From positions 59,305,439 through 59,369,438 of the forward strand of contig NW_024609836.1 of assembly GCF_016920785.2 (NCBI RefSeq): a DNA stretch of 64,000 bases, written 5' to 3'. This DNA is from Ixodes scapularis. Taxonomy: Eukaryota > Arthropoda > Arachnida > Ixodida > Ixodidae. The position numbers and the translations under genes are program-made. This document shows, one piece after another, positions 62,317 through 64,000 of this stretch. The notes under the pieces are model-generated. The model was not told the origin of the DNA and searched no databases. It was given only the letters and a program-made list of their open reading frames with translations. How positions within the stretch are numbered: the stretch's first letter is position 1; every line of letters begins with the position of its first letter.

Positions 62317-63807
62317 CTTCTACACGAAATATCGAAATCAAATTTCGTGCATACAGTAGTTCGTTTTGCGTTGTAGCTATCTCAAAAGCGAACAGATGAT
62401 ATTTAATTGTTTTTTTCTTCCTCGTTAGTGTGAAACGATGCACCCGATAAATGTTGCGCTCCCCCTCCACTAGGTGGCCCGAGCACGCTTTCGATTTCCA
62501 CACATGCCCATAATAGTCGAGCTTCAGTCGAACTTCGCCTTCATAGTTCGAAAAGGTCGAAACTGGTCGAACTCAAAAACCCAGTAGAACCTCCGCCACC
62601 AGCATGCGCTCACAGACTACCGCCGAGCTTCGGATGCGCGCCCGACAAAGTGTTATCAAAGGCAGCAATCTCGCGCACCTGTCACTGACTTCAATCGAAA
62701 GTTACAACAACAAAAAGAAAATCAAACAATACTAATAAAAAAAAAAAAAACACAAGCTAAAGAAACAAATGAACCGTTTGAAACCATTGAACCGGTAACT
62801 TTGTCTGGTTAGCTCCACTGACTGGTGAACTGGGACAACGCTCCTGCCTCGTTAACAACAAAATATAAAAAAAAGAGGGCTACAGATCCGACTAAACGGA
62901 CTGTGGCGGCGCAAAGCTGCGTAACCTCGTCGACGGACTGCGAGGGAGGCTGATCAGTTGAACGAACCGCTATACGCACCCGCTAACGGGACGTGCTTGC
63001 CACGATGAAACAAACAACGGTAACACTCAACGACAGGAAAGGGGGAGAAAAAGAAACCTCTGTGGGATTATGGAAGCCGTTGGAAGATAGACACCACCAA
63101 AATTCGGTTAACTGTCCGGCAAGTTTTTTTTTAAGAGGCCAGTCAGTCGACAGTTGTGTCAAAAGAAAAAGTTCATTCCAAGGATCAAAAATGTCGAGAA
63201 AAGCAGATTCCGATTAATAGCAGCATTCGTCCGTATATTACAAGAAGAGGTCCCTAAAAAAGCACGTGTCAAAGTGATAAGGCATAATGAATTTTTGTGC
63301 AATTTGTTCTACACCCGTTTTCACCTCGAGTAACGTAGTTAAAAAAAGTCCAACTCCTCGCGGAGAATTCTTAATTTCCCCTTTCATGTGGATAATTGAG
63401 ATATGTGTAGGTGAATTCTAGATTAGATATATGTTATATAATCAAGACGTACACGTTCCAAACGCTATTAGCACCGATTTTTCCTCCGACAACCAAATCT
63501 CGTAAGAACTACTTCGCATCGCGTACGAACAATGAGCAAAACAAACTTTTTTTTCTTGAAGTGAAAACGGGTAGCGTTACCTTATCGCAGTTGGCATACG
63601 CTCACGTATTTGTGAATATCAATAAAGCAATGATCATGTAGCAAGTTAGAAATAATTCCATTCGAGTCGATACCATCCTGGTACTCATAACGCGATGTCA
63701 TCAAAGAGGCTCAGACAAACGGAAGAAAATGTCGCGCACATTTCTTATCTACACCAGTCCGACATGTACAACAGTAAATTTTAGCTGAGTGGAATGCATT
63801 CCGACTA

Positions 63808-63980
63808 TACTCGGTTTCATACTTAGCGTGCAACGCTGTCAAAGCTACTGGCGCGAGCGCGTGGCTTCATCTATGGTTTTGTTTGCACGAGAACGCGTGC
63901 AAATGATCAACGAGATGGAGCCCCCACGCTCGCGCCAGTAGCTTTGACAGCGTTGCACGCTAAGTATGAAACAGAGTGTA
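63808..63980. mobile_element. fold-back MITE at right edge
   Basis: Near-perfect inverted arms of about 55 bp: TACTCGGTTTCATACTTAGC to GCTACTGGCGCGAGCG at the left, and CGCTCGCGCCAGTAGC to GCTAAGTATGAAACAGAGTG at the right. They are separated by a ~65-bp loop. No coding capacity. Confidence 0.88.
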
Positions 63981-64000
63981 GAACCACCCAATCAGCGTCC

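Larger units (their letters stand above)
62040..64000. other. upstream region of exon 1
   Basis: It should hold the promoter and any 5' UTR exon of the MAPKBP1-like gene, but I cannot place a TATA box, initiator or first splice donor with confidence. It contains a CTCTGTTTCCAG acceptor-like string just before the ATG, a TTCGAA-rich segment with a 50-bp duplication, AT-rich sequence, and the fold-back element at 63808-63980. Confidence 0.5.

Overview
The window is a piece of a large, repeat-rich animal genome. It contains most of one intron-rich gene on the minus strand, and no operons, bacterial signals, rRNA or CRISPR. The exons spell an arthropod-like protein, and the introns are filled with tRNA-derived SINEs, mariner and pogo-type elements, hAT-like ends and fold-back MITEs. 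I infer an arthropod, most likely a chelicerate such as a hard tick. No marker gene proves this, so it stays an inference.

The gene encodes a member of the MAPKBP1/WDR62 family, a JNK-binding tandem WD40 scaffold of the mitotic spindle pole. I recovered 19 exons by reading the minus strand against the family pattern: exon 1 at 61938-62039, exon 2 at 26704-26795, then exons 3 to 19 descending to 2030-2221. Splice phases agree at every junction. Together they give one uninterrupted reading frame of 897 codons covering the short N-terminus, both beta-propellers and the start of the C-terminal tail. The tail continues to the left of base 1, and a possible twentieth exon lies at 231-323. All introns are GT-AG except intron 12, which uses a GC donor. 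The closest match from memory is vertebrate MAPKBP1, but invertebrates usually carry one gene for both paralogues.

Layout: 1-2000 is the left end, with one candidate exon. 2.0-26.8 kb holds exons 19 to 2, separated by introns of 130 to 3500 bp. Intron 16 (4.9-8.3 kb) holds two fold-back elements and two tRNA-type SINEs. Intron 6 holds a pogo-type MITE nested in another MITE. Intron 2 (23.3-26.7 kb) holds a dead mariner nested in an older repeat, plus an inverted SINE pair. 26.8-61.9 kb is a single 35 kb first intron. It is built of microsatellites, long homopolymers, tandem repeats and MITEs, and has a candidate 4.1 kb TIR element at 44.3-48.4 kb that carries a 15-bp repeat in opposite orientations near its left end. 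62.0-64.0 kb lies upstream of exon 1 and ends in another fold-back element.

I found no second gene I could recognise. Most long open frames outside the exons are shadows of exons or of repeats.
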